Source: Heterohyrax brucei (lineage: Eukaryota; Chordata; Mammalia; Hyracoidea; Procaviidae). From it: a stretch of DNA of 64,000 nucleotides. The notes beneath the pieces were generated by a model. That model made no database searches and was not told where the DNA came from. It saw nothing but the letters and a program-made list of their open reading frames with translations. Positions 1-12,103 of this stretch are shown here, piece after piece; the stretch's first letter is position 1; each line of letters begins with the position of its first letter. Location of the stretch: the NCBI GenBank assembly GCA_028571685.1, contig CM053162.1, positions 70,978,351 to 71,042,350 of the forward strand. The letters are read 5' to 3'. The position numbers and the translations under genes are program-made.

Positions 1-598
1 CATTGCAAGATCTGTCCTGAAGCACAATGCTGTCAGTGATAGGCTAATATCCATACGCTTCCAAGTAAGGCCAGCTAATACAATTATTATTCAAATTTAT
101 GCAGCAACCACTAAGACAAATATGAAGAGACAGAAAATTTTTACCAGCTTCTGCAGTCTGAAACTGATGGAATATGCAGTCAGGACTCATTGATAATTAC
201 TGGTGACTGGACTGCAAAAGCTGGAAACAAAGAAGAAGGATCGGTAGTTGCAAAAGATGGCCATGGCAACAGAAATAATGCTGGAGATCACAGAACAGAG
301 TTTTGTGAGACTAATGATTTTTTCATTGTGAATACCTTTTTTAACCAACACAGACGGTGATGTACACATGAACCTCACCAGGTGGAATACACAGGAACCA
401 AATCGACTGCATCTGTGAAAAAGACAGTGGAAAAGCTCCACATGAGCAGTCAGAACCAGACCAGGTTCTGACTGTGGCACAGATCACCGATCACTCATGT
501 GCAAACTCAAATTGAAACCAAAGAAAATTAGAACAAGTCCACAAGAGCCAGAGTATGACCTTGAGTGTATCCCTCCTGAGTTTAAAGACCATCTCACA
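1..598 (+). mobile_element. RTE LINE fragment, endonuclease region
   Basis: Interrupted frames match the apurinic endonuclease part of the RTE copy on the minus strand at 10820-11300 (shared AKAGNKEEGSVV-type and RNN(A/S)(G/R)DH-type blocks). The left end is cut by the window. Frameshifts are present. Confidence 0.8.
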
Positions 599-2710
599 TT
601 TTTAGAATTGAACCATTCTCATAATCTTGGTATGAACCCTACTTGGTATATAAACTTTGTTGATACGCTGCCAAAGTCTGTTGGTTAGAACTTGTTGAAA
701 ATTTTTGCATCTATGTTTATAGGCCATGTTGGTCTATAATTTTCTCTGTGGTGTCTTTGCTCCATTTAGGTATCAAGATTCTGCTGGCTTCATAGAAAGA
801 GTTTGGTAGTGTTCGTTCGCCTTCTGTGTTTTTGAAGAGATTGAGTAAGATTGGGGTCAACTCTTCTTTAAATGCTTGGTAGAATTCTCCAGTGAAGCCA
901 TCTGGGCCTGGTCTTCTTTGTTGTGGTGGTTGTGGCAGTTGTTTTTGTGTTTTTGTTTCTTATTTGTTTTTTAATGACATCTTCATTCTCCTCTCTTATA
1001 ATGGTCCTGTTTAAATTTTCCACTTCTGTTTGTGTTGGTTTGGGCACTTAGCACCTTTCTAGGAATTTGTCCATTTCATTTGGTTTTCCAAACTTGTTAG
1101 AGTAAAATGTTTCACATTAATCAGTTATGATCTTCTTTATTTCTGTTGGATTAGTTGTAGTGTCACCAATTTTATTTCTTAATTTTTTGCTTCTTCTGTT
1201 TTGGGTTGTTGTTTTGTTTTGTCAGATTAGCCAATTGTTTATTTTCTTGATCTTGTCAAAAAAAACTATTTCTAGTTTTGTTGATTCTTCCTATTATTTT
1301 TCTATTACTACCTTGATCTTTATTATTTCCTTTTTCAGGTAGCTTTTAGCTTCTTCTGTTCTTCCTTTTCTATTTGTTGGAGTTATCAGTTTAATTAATG
1401 ATCTTTTTTAATCTTTTTTAATGTAGGCATTTATTGCTCTGAATCTCTCTCTGAGTTCTACTTTTGCTGTGTCCCAGAGGTTTCTGATATGTTGAGCTTT
1501 CATTTTTGTTTGATTCTAGATGTTTTTTATTTCACTTTTAATTTCTTCAATCATTCAGTAGCTTTTAGTAGTGTATTATTTAATTTCCATGTATTTCTTT
1601 TTCCTCATTTATCTGATTGTTGATTTCTAGTTTCATACTGGTGTGGTTAGAGAAGATGTTTTGTATTATTTCAAGTTTTTTTTTATTTGTAGAGATCTGT
1701 TTTGTGTCTTGGGATATGATCTATTCTGGAAAATAAGCCGTGTGCATGGAAAAGAGTATTTTTCTCACACTGGGTGGAGTGGTCTGTACATGTCCATTAA
1801 GTCCAATTGGCTTATGGCTTTATTTAAGTTCTCACTGTCCTTACTGATCTTTTAAGATGCTCAGGCTATAATTGAAAGTGGTGGGTTGAATTCCCCTACT
1901 GTTATTGTGGAGTTGTCTGTTTCTCCTTTCACATTAATCAGTCTTTGCTGCATGTATTTTGGTGCATTGCTGTTACCTGCATATGTATTTATAACTGCTA
2001 GGTTTGCTTGCTGTCTTAACACTTTTGTTATTGTGTGATGTCCTTTGGCATGGACTGAATTGTGTTCCCTAACAAATCTGTGACAATTTGGCTGTGCCAT
2101 AATTCCTACTATTGGGTGATGTTCCTCTGTGTTGGAATGCCTACCTCTGTAATGTTAATGAGGGTGGATGAGCAGCAGTTGTGTTGGTAGAACAAGACTC
2201 AATGTCCAGTTTTGTTTTGTGCCCTGGGGTGGTCTCTTGAGACACAAAGGAGTGGAACTAGAAGAGACATTTGGGGACCTCCTACCATCAAGGAAGAAAA
2301 CAGTGTGTGAAGCTGAGACGGCCTTTGGAAAGGACCAGGGTCCCAGTGCATCAAAAGCTTCCACTCCAGGGGAAGACTGACAAGAATCTTCCTCCAGTGT
2401 CAGCAGAGAAAGCCTTCCCCTGGAGATGACTCTCTGAATTTGGACTTTTAGCTTACTGCACTGTGACAAATAAAAGTTCTTTTTTAAAGCCATCCAATTG
2501 TGGTGTTTCTCTTAGAGCAGCACTAGCTGACTAAAACATCCTTCCTACCCTCTTGTAATATTTTGATTTAAAGTCCATTTTATCTGCTATATGGTGGTTT
2601 TTTATTTATTGGTTGTATGGAATATTTTTTTCCATCCTTTTATTTTTAGTCTGTTTGTTTCCTTATGTCTAAGGTGTGTTTCTTATAGACAACAAGAGAA
2701 CGAATCATGT
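599..2710 (-). mobile_element. L1 LINE, ORF2 reverse-transcriptase region (split)
   Basis: The minus strand carries the L1 ORF2 RT region; the plus strand shows the familiar reversed CCATCTGGGCCTGGTC string near 899. T-rich frames on the plus strand are antisense. The copy is interrupted at 2046-2538 by a solo LTR and resumes at 2544. It contains many stops. Confidence 0.85.
2046..2538 (+). mobile_element. Solo LTR, ERVL-MaLR-like
   Basis: 493 bp with TG...CA ends (TGGCATGG start, CTAAAACA end), an AATAAA near 2470 and a perfect 5-bp target duplication TCCTT at 2041-2045 and 2539-2543. A 5-bp duplication is what ERVL/MaLR elements make. It sits inside the L1. No internal retroviral sequence is present. 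Confidence 0.85.
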
Positions 2711-2739
2711 TGTTTTATCCATTCTGCCACTGTCTGCCC

Positions 2740-2886
2740 TTGCATAGTGATACTGACTCATAGTGACCTTATAGGACGGAGTAGAATGGCCCTAAATGAT
2801 TTTACATGGAGTGGCTGGTGAGTTCAAGCCACTGACTTTTGATTAGCAGCTGAGTTTGTAATTACTGCACCACCATGGCTCCTTAG
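2740..2886 (-). mobile_element. AfroSINE (PSINE1-type)
   Basis: The RTE-like tail is on the left and the tRNA-like head ends in CACCACCATGGCTCC. Diverged. Confidence 0.85.
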
Positions 2887-4811
2887 AGTGAAGGAGTTTT
2901 TAAACACAGTGGTTTACTGAGGGCCAGTCAGCAAGGTAGGCCTCCCCAGGAAATGGGCTTTGGAGACTGCTTGACAGACGAATAGAAACCAAACAAGGTA
3001 AGGCAAGTGCCTTCTAGCTAAGGGGAAGCACATGAATAAATGTTCACTGGTCACGGTCACTGTGCCTGTTGCTTAATTTAACAGCTTGTTTTTTAAAATT
3101 CAGGTAGAGTGGCAGAGCTGCAAAGGAAAAAAAAAATCATTTCTACCAATCCCCACATTACAGCGTCCTCATTTTTCTTGTCTAGAAACAAGATACCAAC
3201 CTTTGTTAGCGCCTCAGTATCATCGGTTAGTCTGGGCCTCTCCAGGTTGTCATGGTAACAGAATACCCTCATCCCTCTTGGTTTTTTCCTCATAAACTAT
3301 TCAAAAGAATGAAATGCCAAGACACCAGAATCTCTTCCATTTTTCAGTGGAAACTACTTGAAAATGCCTTGTTCTCAGGAGTAGATTCAGAAGTTTTCAG
3401 GCTTAGGAGCTCTGCTGTCAGAAACCCATCCCTTTGTGTTTCTAAGCAACTTAGTGCTTTCTATGGCGTCTTGTCATCTCGGGAAGATCTGACTTTGAGA
3501 GACTGGGGGTTACATCCTTTGGGATTTTACCTGTATCTGTTTTCCTAATGAAAGTGAAGCCCATGTTTTTTTAACACCCAACTTGGTCCAGCCCTATGCC
3601 ACCGAACCCTGCTCATAAAACCCCCTCAGACATGGGAAAGGAAAGGACAATTCACCTTCTGCTGATACTGCAAGAGTTAACTAGAGTTTCTTAGAGTCAG
3701 TCCTCCTGTTTTTACATTATCTATTTTATTCAACAACATCCCCAGGCAACGTGGAGAAGGGAGAGCAAGAGTGGCTGGGGCAGACTCAGGTGTCCTCTAC
3801 CGAGCTTGGTTGGTAGAGGTGGGCTCAGTTGGTACAGGTGGATTCTAGCACTGGGAGCAATGCAGAAAGGGGAGGTTGGGGCGTTGGGAGAGGGCAGACA
3901 GCCCCGTTGCACAGAAAAGATTCAGATCCGCGCACTCAGCGTATTGTGTACAAGGACTCAGCTTTTGGCAGAGGGATGCAGTCTGGCACTGGTCCTGGAG
4001 GTGCAAGTAGACTCTCCAGACAACCACTCCTACTGAAGAGGGCACCCACCAGCCCCCATGCTCAGGCCACCACATGGTGGCTGTGGCCGTCTCCCAGCAG
4101 GTCGTGGTCAGATGAGCAGCCCTGAATTTGGAAAAACTGCACACTGAAAGGAAAATGAGCCCTGATCCCAGTCCCCCTGGCTAGGAATCACACAGAGCAC
4201 ATCAACTTCCCAGCACTGCTCACGGCTGCCTGTACCACTGGGAAGCCGCCCTTCGAATCCAAGGCACACAGCAGGGGTTCCAGAAACCATATTAACATCA
4301 GGAATTCATTTGGCATAAGCAATGTTCCACAACTTGGTCAAAACTTGGTGTGTCATCGTTATACTGGTTTGTAGAATAGGCCCGATGACCAAGACACTGG
4401 GTACATGTCCAATGCTAACAGATATTTTGAAATGAACAGATTGACTTGTTCATTAACCAAGAAGATTTAATGTCTTCAAAGTCAAGTATGGCCACACAGA
4501 CCAACACTTGCCCTCTGGCACTGAAAGTTAAGAGTCACTTAGGCTGCTGAACAAAGAACGATCCGTGTTCAAGAACTCTCTTCCCTCACACATACCATCG
4601 CTTCGGCCCCAGCTTAGGAGACAATTAAGCTGTTGACTTGCAATCTTGGTTCTGTGACCATTCAATAACTACAAATTAATGAAAAATCAACGAATAGATT
4701 TCCCAAGCTAAGACATGTTAATGACCATAAATAAACACTTGCGTACATCCCAAAGTAAAAAGGATTAAAAAAAAGATCCCCAAAGTTGAGTTATCTAGCT
4801 CTTCTAGGCCA
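2887..4811. other. Intergenic, no recognised feature
   Basis: About 1.9 kb of apparently unique sequence. Overlapping short frames near 3800-4140 on both strands have no recognisable family and lack supporting splice context. Confidence 0.6.
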
Positions 4812-5049
4812 GTCATTATGGGTTGAATGGTGTCTTCCAAAAATTGTGTAGTAAACCCTCATCTTCCTATCACTGGAAGTAATCACATTTAAGAATAGTG
4901 ATTTCTTTGTTATACAAATAAGGCCAAGTCTGGTGCAAGGTGTGTTTTAAACCAATTACTTTTTGAGATGTAAAAGAGCAGATTAGGTACAGAGGAATGC
5001 AAGCAGGTGGCGGAAGGTAGAGCCAGAGGCAGTCGGCCAAGGAATCAAG

Positions 5050-5216
5050 GAACCAAACCCATTGCTGTCAAGTTGATTCCCCCTCACAGTGACCCCATAG
5101 ACAGAGCAGAACTGCCCCATAGAGTTTCCAAGGAATACCTGGTGGATTTTAACTGACAACCTTTCAGTTAGCAGCCATAGCACTTAACTGCTATGCCACC
5201 AGGATTTCTAACCAAG
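5050..5216 (-). mobile_element. AfroSINE
   Basis: Full-length minus copy from AACCAAACCCATTGC to GCCACCAGGATTTC. It is the first of a direct tandem pair. Confidence 0.92.
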
Positions 5217-5217
5217 G

Positions 5218-5388
5218 AACCCAAAACCCACTGCCGTCGAATCATGTCCGACTCATAGCAACCCTATAGGTCAGGGTAGAACTGCCCCATAGAGTTTCCA
5301 AGAAGCACCTGGTGGATTTGAACTGCCAATCTTTTAGATAACAGACATAGCACTTGACACACTACACCACTAGAGTTTCCAGCCAAGG
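5218..5388 (-). mobile_element. AfroSINE
   Basis: Second of the tandem pair, in the same orientation. AACCAAGGAA/GCCAAGGAA strings flank both copies and are probably related target duplications. Confidence 0.92.
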
Positions 5389-5573
5389 AATAGGAGTTGA
5401 AAAAGAGACAAGGACCTCCCCCCAAGAGCCAACATAGAGAGAAAGCTTTCCCTAGAGCCATTGCCTGAACTCAGGCTTCCAGTCTCCTAAACTTCGAGAA
5501 AACAAATTTTTGTTCATTAAAGCCACCGACTTGAGGTTTTTCTGTCCTGGCAGCACTAGGAACCTAAGACCTC

Positions 5574-5702
5574 AGTCTTCTCAAACTTGTATGCATCGCA
5601 ATCATCTGAAGGCTGCTTGCAATACAGTTCATCGGCCCCTACCCCAGAGCTTCTAATTCCGTAGGTCTGGCATGGGGTCCTAGAATTTATATTTCTAAGC
5701 TT
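5574..5702. mobile_element. hAT-Charlie fragment (MER5A-like)
   Basis: It carries the CCCCAGAGCTTCTAATTC(C/A)GTAGGTCTGG-type core and an AATTTATATTTCTAA end typical of MER5. Both termini are eroded. Confidence 0.6.
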
Positions 5703-5844
5703 CTGTGTATTACAGATTGAATTGTGCCCTCCCAAAACAATGCTGAAATCTTGTACCTGTGAATGTGAACTTGTTTGGAGAAATAGGGTCTTTCTTTGAA
5801 GACACACTCAGCTGAATCATATTGGAGTAAAGTGGGTCCTAGTC

Positions 5845-6364
5845 TGTCATGGATTGAATTGTGTCCCCCCAAAAACATGTGCAGCCATGTTGCTGGACTG
5901 TGATTCCCAGTATCTTGTGACTGTCCTCCATTTTGTGATTTTCCTAAGCTGTATGTTAAAGGATTAGGGTGGGACCGTAAATCCCTTCCTAGGATCACCT
6001 CCCTGCTCGACTGCAAAGGGAGTTTCCCTGGAGTATGTCTTGCCCCACCCTTTACCTTTTCATCCTACAAGAGGTCAAAGGGAAACAGACAGAGAACTGG
6101 GAACCTCACACCATCAAGCAAGCAGCAATGGGAGAAGGGCACGTCCTTCAGATCTGAGGTTCCTGCACCAAGACGCTCCCTGGACAAAGACTGGTGCAAT
6201 ACTGGACATTCCTCCAGAGCCAACAACAGGGAAATCCGTTCCCAGGAGCAGACACCCTGAATATGGACTTGTAGCCTACTAGACTGTGTAAGAATAAATC
6301 TTCCATTGTTAAAGCCATCCACTCTAGGGTATTTCTGTTAGAGCAGCCCTAGCTGACTAAAACA
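5845..6364 (+). mobile_element. Solo LTR, ERVL-MaLR-like
   Basis: 520 bp, TGTCATGG start and CTAAAACA end, with an AATAAA near 6293. The target duplication TAGTC at 5840-5844 and 6365-6369 is perfect. It is the same family as 2046-2538 and 47366-47867. Confidence 0.9.
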
Positions 6365-6378
6365 TAGTCCTCATTCAT

Positions 6379-6990
6379 TGAAAGGACCCCCAACAGGGGA
6401 GACCCCTCCTCAAGTCACAGGTGACGGCGTAACCCCAATCAGTCACGAAGTCTGCAGCTTGATGCAACAGCAAGAGGCTTTTATTCCAGCGCGCTGGGGC
6501 TCAATCCATACTCTTGTCAGAGTAGAGGGAATGGGCCCTGAGCAAGAGAAGTACAGAGTATATAAAGGCAGGGTCTTACATTCTTGAGGGAGGTGGGGTT
6601 GGGGAAGTTCCCGCGTGGGGTTGGTTTGTATTAGCTCAGGGCTAAGGCGGGTATTTCAGGTGCATTTACTTCCTGGTATTTCTGAAACTAGCCTTTTTGG
6701 GTAAGTTCCTTCTTGTTATTCCCAAAACCAGCCTTTTTAGGTAAGTTCCTGGAACTCTGAAGGGGGATTGGTTCTATATTGTCCTGTTGTTTCTAAAACT
6801 AGTTCTTGTGGTTAGGGAAGTGGCCCTTCCCGTTTTCGTTCAACAGTCAGGAATGTATGGCCCTTTCCTCTTTCGTCAGGGGCAGTTTCAACAATCAGGA
6901 ATGCATGGCCCAGTGCTCGAGAAGAAAGTTTGCTAAGAGACTCTTTGTTTTTCTGACCAAAGATTTTCTTACAAAAGTTTTTCCCTAACA
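6379..6990 (-). mobile_element. Solo LTR, ERV1 (gammaretrovirus-like)
   Basis: 612 bp with TG/CA ends. On the minus strand there is a TTTATATA TATA-type box near 6563, then GGAATAAAAGCCTCTTGCTG near 6480, a poly(A) layout typical of gammaretroviral LTRs. The U3 has two copies of an AAAAAGGCTRGTTT unit. Flanks TCAT/TTAT are an imperfect 4-bp duplication. No viral genes accompany it. Confidence 0.8.
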
Positions 6991-7239
6991 TTATGGTGAA
7001 TGGTGTCTTATAAAATGGGACACATAGTCATATACACTGGAGAAGGACTCTGTGAAGATGTAGCTGCAAGACAAGGAATCCCAAGAAACACATGAGGCCA
7101 CCAGAAACTGAGTGCTATAAAGAAGGGTCTTCCGTAGCACTGGCAGAGAGACAGCAGAGTCCTGCCAACACCGTGGGTTCAGGCTGCTAGCCTCTACAAC
7201 TGTTGAGACAATGAATTTCTGTTCTTTAAAAACACCCTA

Positions 7240-7292
7240 GGGTCACCATGAGTTGGATCCGACTCAGTGGCACTTGGCTTGGCTTTGGCAAA
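7240..7292 (+). mobile_element. AfroSINE tail fragment
   Basis: Only the AGGGTCACCATGAGTTGGAT part and its tail remain, inside the old MLT1 LTR. Confidence 0.7.
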
Positions 7293-7627
7293 AACACCCA
7301 TGTTGCTGTATTTTGTTATGGCAGCCATAGGAAACTAATACACCTTGGGGAGTTGACGCTGGTCTGAGGAGTTGCGTCACTTGGATAGCGCCCAGTGGTC
7401 ACTGATAGTATGACTAGCAATGATAGGCAATTAGCAGACTCCAGGAAGACACCCCTAGTTAGCCTGTTAAAAGCACAGGCAAGAAAAAGCTACTGCACAG
7501 TGCCTGGTGACGGTATCCATTCCATATTTATGCAGTCACCAAACAACTGGATCACTTTAAGCAAATCATTACAGTTTTCTAAGTGTCGATTTGATCTGAA
7601 AAAATAATAATGTCCTCTTACTTAGCC

Positions 7628-7745
7628 TCGTAGGAGCCCGGACGGCCCAGTGGTTAAGCAGTGGAATGCTAACAGAAAGGCTGGCAGTTCAGAGCCATTC
7701 AACAAGCTCTGGAAGAGAAAGTACCTACCAATCTACTCCCGGGAA
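7628..7745 (+). mobile_element. AfroSINE head fragment
   Basis: It has the tRNA-like head (CCCAGTGGTTAAGC box A, GGCAGTTCAGAGCC box B) and the long-subfamily extension with AAGAGAAAG. It runs straight into the 3' end of the RTE copy. Confidence 0.8.
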
Positions 7746-10700
7746 GATTGCTGTTGTTGCTGTCAGGTGCTGGAAAGTTGGTTCCAACTTACAGCCATCC
7801 TCTACACAACAAAATGAAGCACTGCCTGATCCCACGCCATGTCCACAGTCATTTTTATCCTTAAGCCCATCATTGCAGCCGCTGTGTCAGTCCATCTCAT
7901 CAAGGGTCTTCCTCTTTTTCTTTGACCCTCCACTCTACCAAGCATGATGTCCTTCTTCAGGGACTGATCCTTCCTGACAGCATGTCCAAAGTATGTAAGA
8001 CGTGATCTTACCATCTTTGCTTCCAAGGAGCACTCTGTTTGTGCTTCTTCCAAAACAGATCTGTTGGTTCTTTGGGCGATCCATGGTACATTCAACATTC
8101 TTCTCCAATGCCACAATTCAAAGGCATCAATTCTTCTTCTGTCTTTCTCATTCATTGTCCTGCTTTTGCATGCATATGATGTGATTGACAATACCATGGC
8201 TTGGCTCAGGCACACCTTAGCCTTCAAGGTGACATCTTTACTTTTCAGTACGTTAAAGAGGTCCTTTGCAGCAGATTTTCCCAATGCAAATCATCTTTCA
8301 TTTTCTTGAATGCTACTTCCGTGGTCATTGATTGTGGACCCAAGTAAAATGAAAGCCTTGACAATCTCAATCCTTTCTCCATTTGTTATAATGTTGCTTA
8401 CTGGTCCATTTGTGAGGATTTCTGTTTTCCTGATATTGAGGTGCAATCTATATTGAAGGCTGAGGTCTTTGATCTTTATCAGTAAGTGTTTCACTTCCAG
8501 CAAGTAAGGTGGTGTTGTCTGCATAACACAGGTTGTTAATGAGTCATCCTTCAATCCTGATGCCTTGTTCTTATTCATATAGTCCAGCTTCTTAGATTAT
8601 TTGCCCAGCATACAGATTGAAAAGGTATGATGAAAAGATACAACCCTGACACACACCTTTCCTGACTTTAAACCATGCCATGTCCTCTTGTTCTGTTCAT
8701 GCCCCTGCCTCTTGATCCATATCCATATTCCTTATGAGCATATTTAAGTCTTCTGGAATTCCCATTGTGCCGGGAGCCAGCCCTGACAACTTTTTTTGTG
8801 GGGCCCCACGGAGGGAGGGAGAGGCATCAGCGGGAATGAATTGAGAGAGACAGGAAAGAGTTTTGGAGAAACGGCAGGCCCGTTTCTTGCTTTGTTATGT
8901 CTGTCTTGCCTTATTATTATTTTTATAGTCAAGGTGATGTACTTTTCACTCTATTTTTCTACCCTATAAACTATTGGCTAACAAGAAACTAACCAAACAT
9001 TATTGGCTAACAAGAATCTAACCCCTCGTGGTCTTCTTTTTCTAGTTAATTGCCAAGGCTTTTTGGATAATGGTCCAAGGCAGGTGTTCGTGGTGATAAA
9101 TGTCAGTGAACACAATTAATGGTTTTATTCATACCTCAGAGTGGAAGGCACAGAAGGGTAGACTCTTCAAAGCCTCACCATTTGGCTGTCTCCATTTGTT
9201 TCTTTAATTTTTTATTTATCTCTTCCTGTGCAGATAGTAAGTGTCTGCCGTCCCCCAACCCAGCCCAGCTGCTCTAAGAAAGATGTTTCTTTAGTGATTA
9301 TTCATTTGCCATACCAATTATAATGGACTTGGAAATTTATCTATCTTTCTGCTGTAGAGAGTGAGATGCTTGTATAGCTTTAATGGCTGTGTGGAGAATT
9401 GTCCTTGGGAAGCCTTTCAAGGGTTTTTTCTGTAAACCTGTGTATGTGTAGAAAAGGGAGGGGGGAGACGCAATTAGGGGGAAGCCAGCAAGGCTGGGCA
9501 GGCCTCGGTGCTTTCAGGCATGCTGTATTGAAATTTATTCCCCTGAGCTCTTTTCCCTGGAAGTTCCTGGTCAGATTTTCCCAATATAATTTCATAAGCT
9601 GAGGGAGTTGTAAAGCCCCTCTTAGAAGACTTCCTCTTTGATCCTCATGCTGGGAGAGGAGGGGATCAGCCCTCCACATCATTGTCTGCAATGTTAGCCA
9701 TAATGTATTATGATCCACACAACTGAGTGCTTTGGTATAGTCAATGAAACACAGGTAAACATCTTTCTGGTATTCTCTGCTTTCAGCCAGAATCCATCCA
9801 GCATCAGTACTGATACTTATTGATACTCTGGTTCCATGTCTTCTTCTAAACCTGGCTTTAATTTCTGGCAGTTCTTTGTCAATATACTGTTGCAGTTGCT
9901 TTTGCACGATCTTGAGCAAAATTTTGCTCATGTGTGATATTAATGATACGGTTCAGTAATTTCCACATTTGGTTGGATCACCTTTCTTTGCAATGGGCAC
10001 AAGTACCAGTCAGTTGGACAGGTAGCTGTCCTTCAAATTTTTCAGCATAGATGAGTGAGCGCTTCCAGCATTGCAGTGGTTTCTTGAAATATCTTAATTA
10101 ATATTCCACCAATACCTGGAGCCTTGTTTTTTGCCAATGCCTTCAATACAGCTTCAACATCTTCCTTCAGTTCCTGATCGTATGCGACCTCTTTGAATGG
10201 CTGAACATTGAGCAGTTCTTTCTGGTAGAATGACTCTGTGTATTCCTTCCACCTTCTTCTTATGCTCCCTGAGTCATTTAATATTTTCTTTGTAGAATCA
10301 TTCACTATTGCAACTCAAGGCTTGAATTTTTTCTTCATTTCTTTCAGCTCAAGAAGTGCAGAATGTGTTCTTCCTTTTTGGTTTTACATTTCCAGCTCTT
10401 TGTACATGTCATCATAATACTTTACTTCGTCTTCTCAAGCAGCCCTTTAAAATTTTCTGTTCAGTTCTTTTACTTCATCATTCATTCCTTTTGCTTTAGC
10501 TGCTCAATGGTTCAGAGCAAGTTTCAGAGTCTTTCTGACATCCAATTTGGTCTTTTCTTTCTTTCCTGTCTTTTTAATGACCTTTTGTTCTCTTCATGGA
10601 TGATGTCTTTGAAGTCACTCCACGATTCATCTGGTCTCCAGTCATTAGTGATCAGCACACCAAATCTGTTCTTGAGATGGTCTTTAAACTCAGGAAGGAT

Positions 10701-11545
10701 ATACTCAAGGTCATACTTTGGCTCTTATGGAGTTGTTCTAATTTTATTCAGTTCCAATTTGAGTTTGCATACGAGCAATTGATGGTCTGCACCACAGTCA
10801 GCACCTGGTCTTGATCCGACTACTGATATGGAGCTTTTCCATTGTCTTTTTCCACAGACATAATCGATCTGATTCCTGTGTGTTCTATCTGGTTAGGTCT
10901 ATGTGTATAGTCACTGTTTGTGTTGGTTAAAAGGGTATTTGCAGTGAAATCATTAGTCTTGCAACATTCTGTCATGTGATCTCTGCTGTCATTTCTGTCA
11001 CCAAGGCCATATTTCCCCACTACTGATCCTTCTTCTCCATTTCCAACTTTTGCATTCCAACCACCAGTAATTATCAATGCATTCTGATGGCATGTCTGTT
11101 CAATTTCAGACTGCAGAAACTGGTAAAGAAAGGTCTTCAATTTCTTCATCTTTGGCCTTAGTGGTTGGTGCATAAATTTGAATAACAGCCGTATTAACTG
11201 GTCTTCTCTGTTGGCATATGGCTGTTATCCTATCACTGCCTGCATTGTACTTCAGGACCGATCTTGAAACGTTCTTTTTGATGATGAATGCAACACTACT
11301 GCTCTTCAAGTTTTCATTCCTGGCCTAGTAGACCATATGATTGTCTCATTCAAAACAGCCAATAGCAGTCCATTTCACTTCCCTAATGCCTAGAATACTA
11401 ATGTTTATGCATTCCATTTCATTTTTGAAGATTTATCATTTTCCTAGATTTCTACTTCATACATTCCATGTTCTGATTATTAATGGATGTTTGCAGCTGT
11501 TTCTTCTCATTTTGAGTCATGGGTGGAATAAAGCCATGAAGATTA
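7741..11545 (-). mobile_element. RTE LINE, longest copy in the window (split)
   Basis: From right to left the minus strand reads endonuclease (about 11300-10820), linker, reverse transcriptase (about 10300-9680, continuing 8767-8290) and the 3' domain (8284-7800, with RRRIDAFELWHWRRMLNVPW and GKRKRGRPLMRW-type blocks). The YADD site of the RT is not intact, and stops and frameshifts break the frame into pieces of under 190 residues. A 911-bp LTR at 8768-9678 separates the halves. It is dead, but useful as a local reference for the other RTE pieces. Confidence 0.9.
8768..9678 (+). mobile_element. Solo LTR, class II (ERVK)-like
   Basis: 911 bp opening TGCCGGGAGCCAG, a start typical of class II LTRs, and ending GATCAGCCCTCCACA. 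The flanks CCATTG/TCATTG are a 6-bp duplication with one change, as expected for class II. The RTE sequence reads on directly across it. Confidence 0.75.
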
Positions 11546-11632
11546 CAGCCTAGGAAACCCTTCGGGACAGTTCTACTCTGTAACAAGGTGTCGCTGTAGA
11601 TCAGCATTGACTCGATGGCACCTAACAACAGT
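11546..11632 (+). mobile_element. AfroSINE 3' fragment
   Basis: Starts ATTACAGCCTAGGAAACCC and ends in a CAACAG tail, next to the 5' limit of the RTE copy. Confidence 0.8.
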
Positions 11633-12103
11633 TTAACCTTGCAATATCTGCGTTTTGATTAAATGAGATGAATTATCTGAGACGAAGGAGTCAGCAGGAA
11701 GTCATCACACAGATGTAAGTTAAGAGCGTTACTGCCAAGCATCACTTTTTGTATAATTGTTGAAGTCCTATTGGCCCCCAAAGGTTACTTCTTCAAGACA
11801 TCATCCCTAATCCCCATAGACAGAATTGATCCTTTTCTCATATTTCCAATACTTCCTTGGCTCATCCATCTCTTTTGACAATTTTCATCAGATGTAAAAT
11901 CTGATAATTACATGCCTGTTTCCCCATAGACTCTGAGCGTCTTGCAAATATGGTATATGTTTTTTCCCAGCTTTTCAATGCCATATGTGAATGACAGAGT
12001 GTGACTGTACATCCCAGACTTCCATTGTCAGCCTGGGTCCATCTACTCCTCTCACATGACCTCACCATCCAGAACACACACAGTATACATGAGACATTTA
12101 TTA
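11633..12103. other. Intergenic, no recognised feature
   Basis: Probably unique. A GATTAAATGAGATGA string at about 11658 recalls MIR but is too short to call. Confidence 0.5.

Larger units (their letters stand above)
4812..5573 (+). mobile_element. Old MaLR-type LTR (MLT1/MST-like) split by two SINEs
   Basis: It opens with GGGTTGAATGGTGTC, and its 3' part has TTCATTAAAGCCACC and CTAGGAACCTAAGAC, as in mammalian MaLR LTRs. SINEs occupy 5050-5388. Confidence 0.7.
5703..7345 (+). mobile_element. Old MLT1-type LTR, host of two younger LTRs and a SINE piece
   Basis: The left part is 5703-5839 (GATTGAATTGTG start). The right part is 6991-7345, with the MLT1-like AACTGTTGAGACAATGAATT and a GGAAACTAATACA end. 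LTRs fill 5845-6364 and 6379-6990, and a SINE fragment lies at 7240-7292. Confidence 0.75.

Noticed and set aside
9380..9931. 183-codon minus-strand frame as a reverse-transcriptase gene
   Set aside because: Only its first part is RTE; the remainder is the inserted LTR, so the frame is an accidental fusion.
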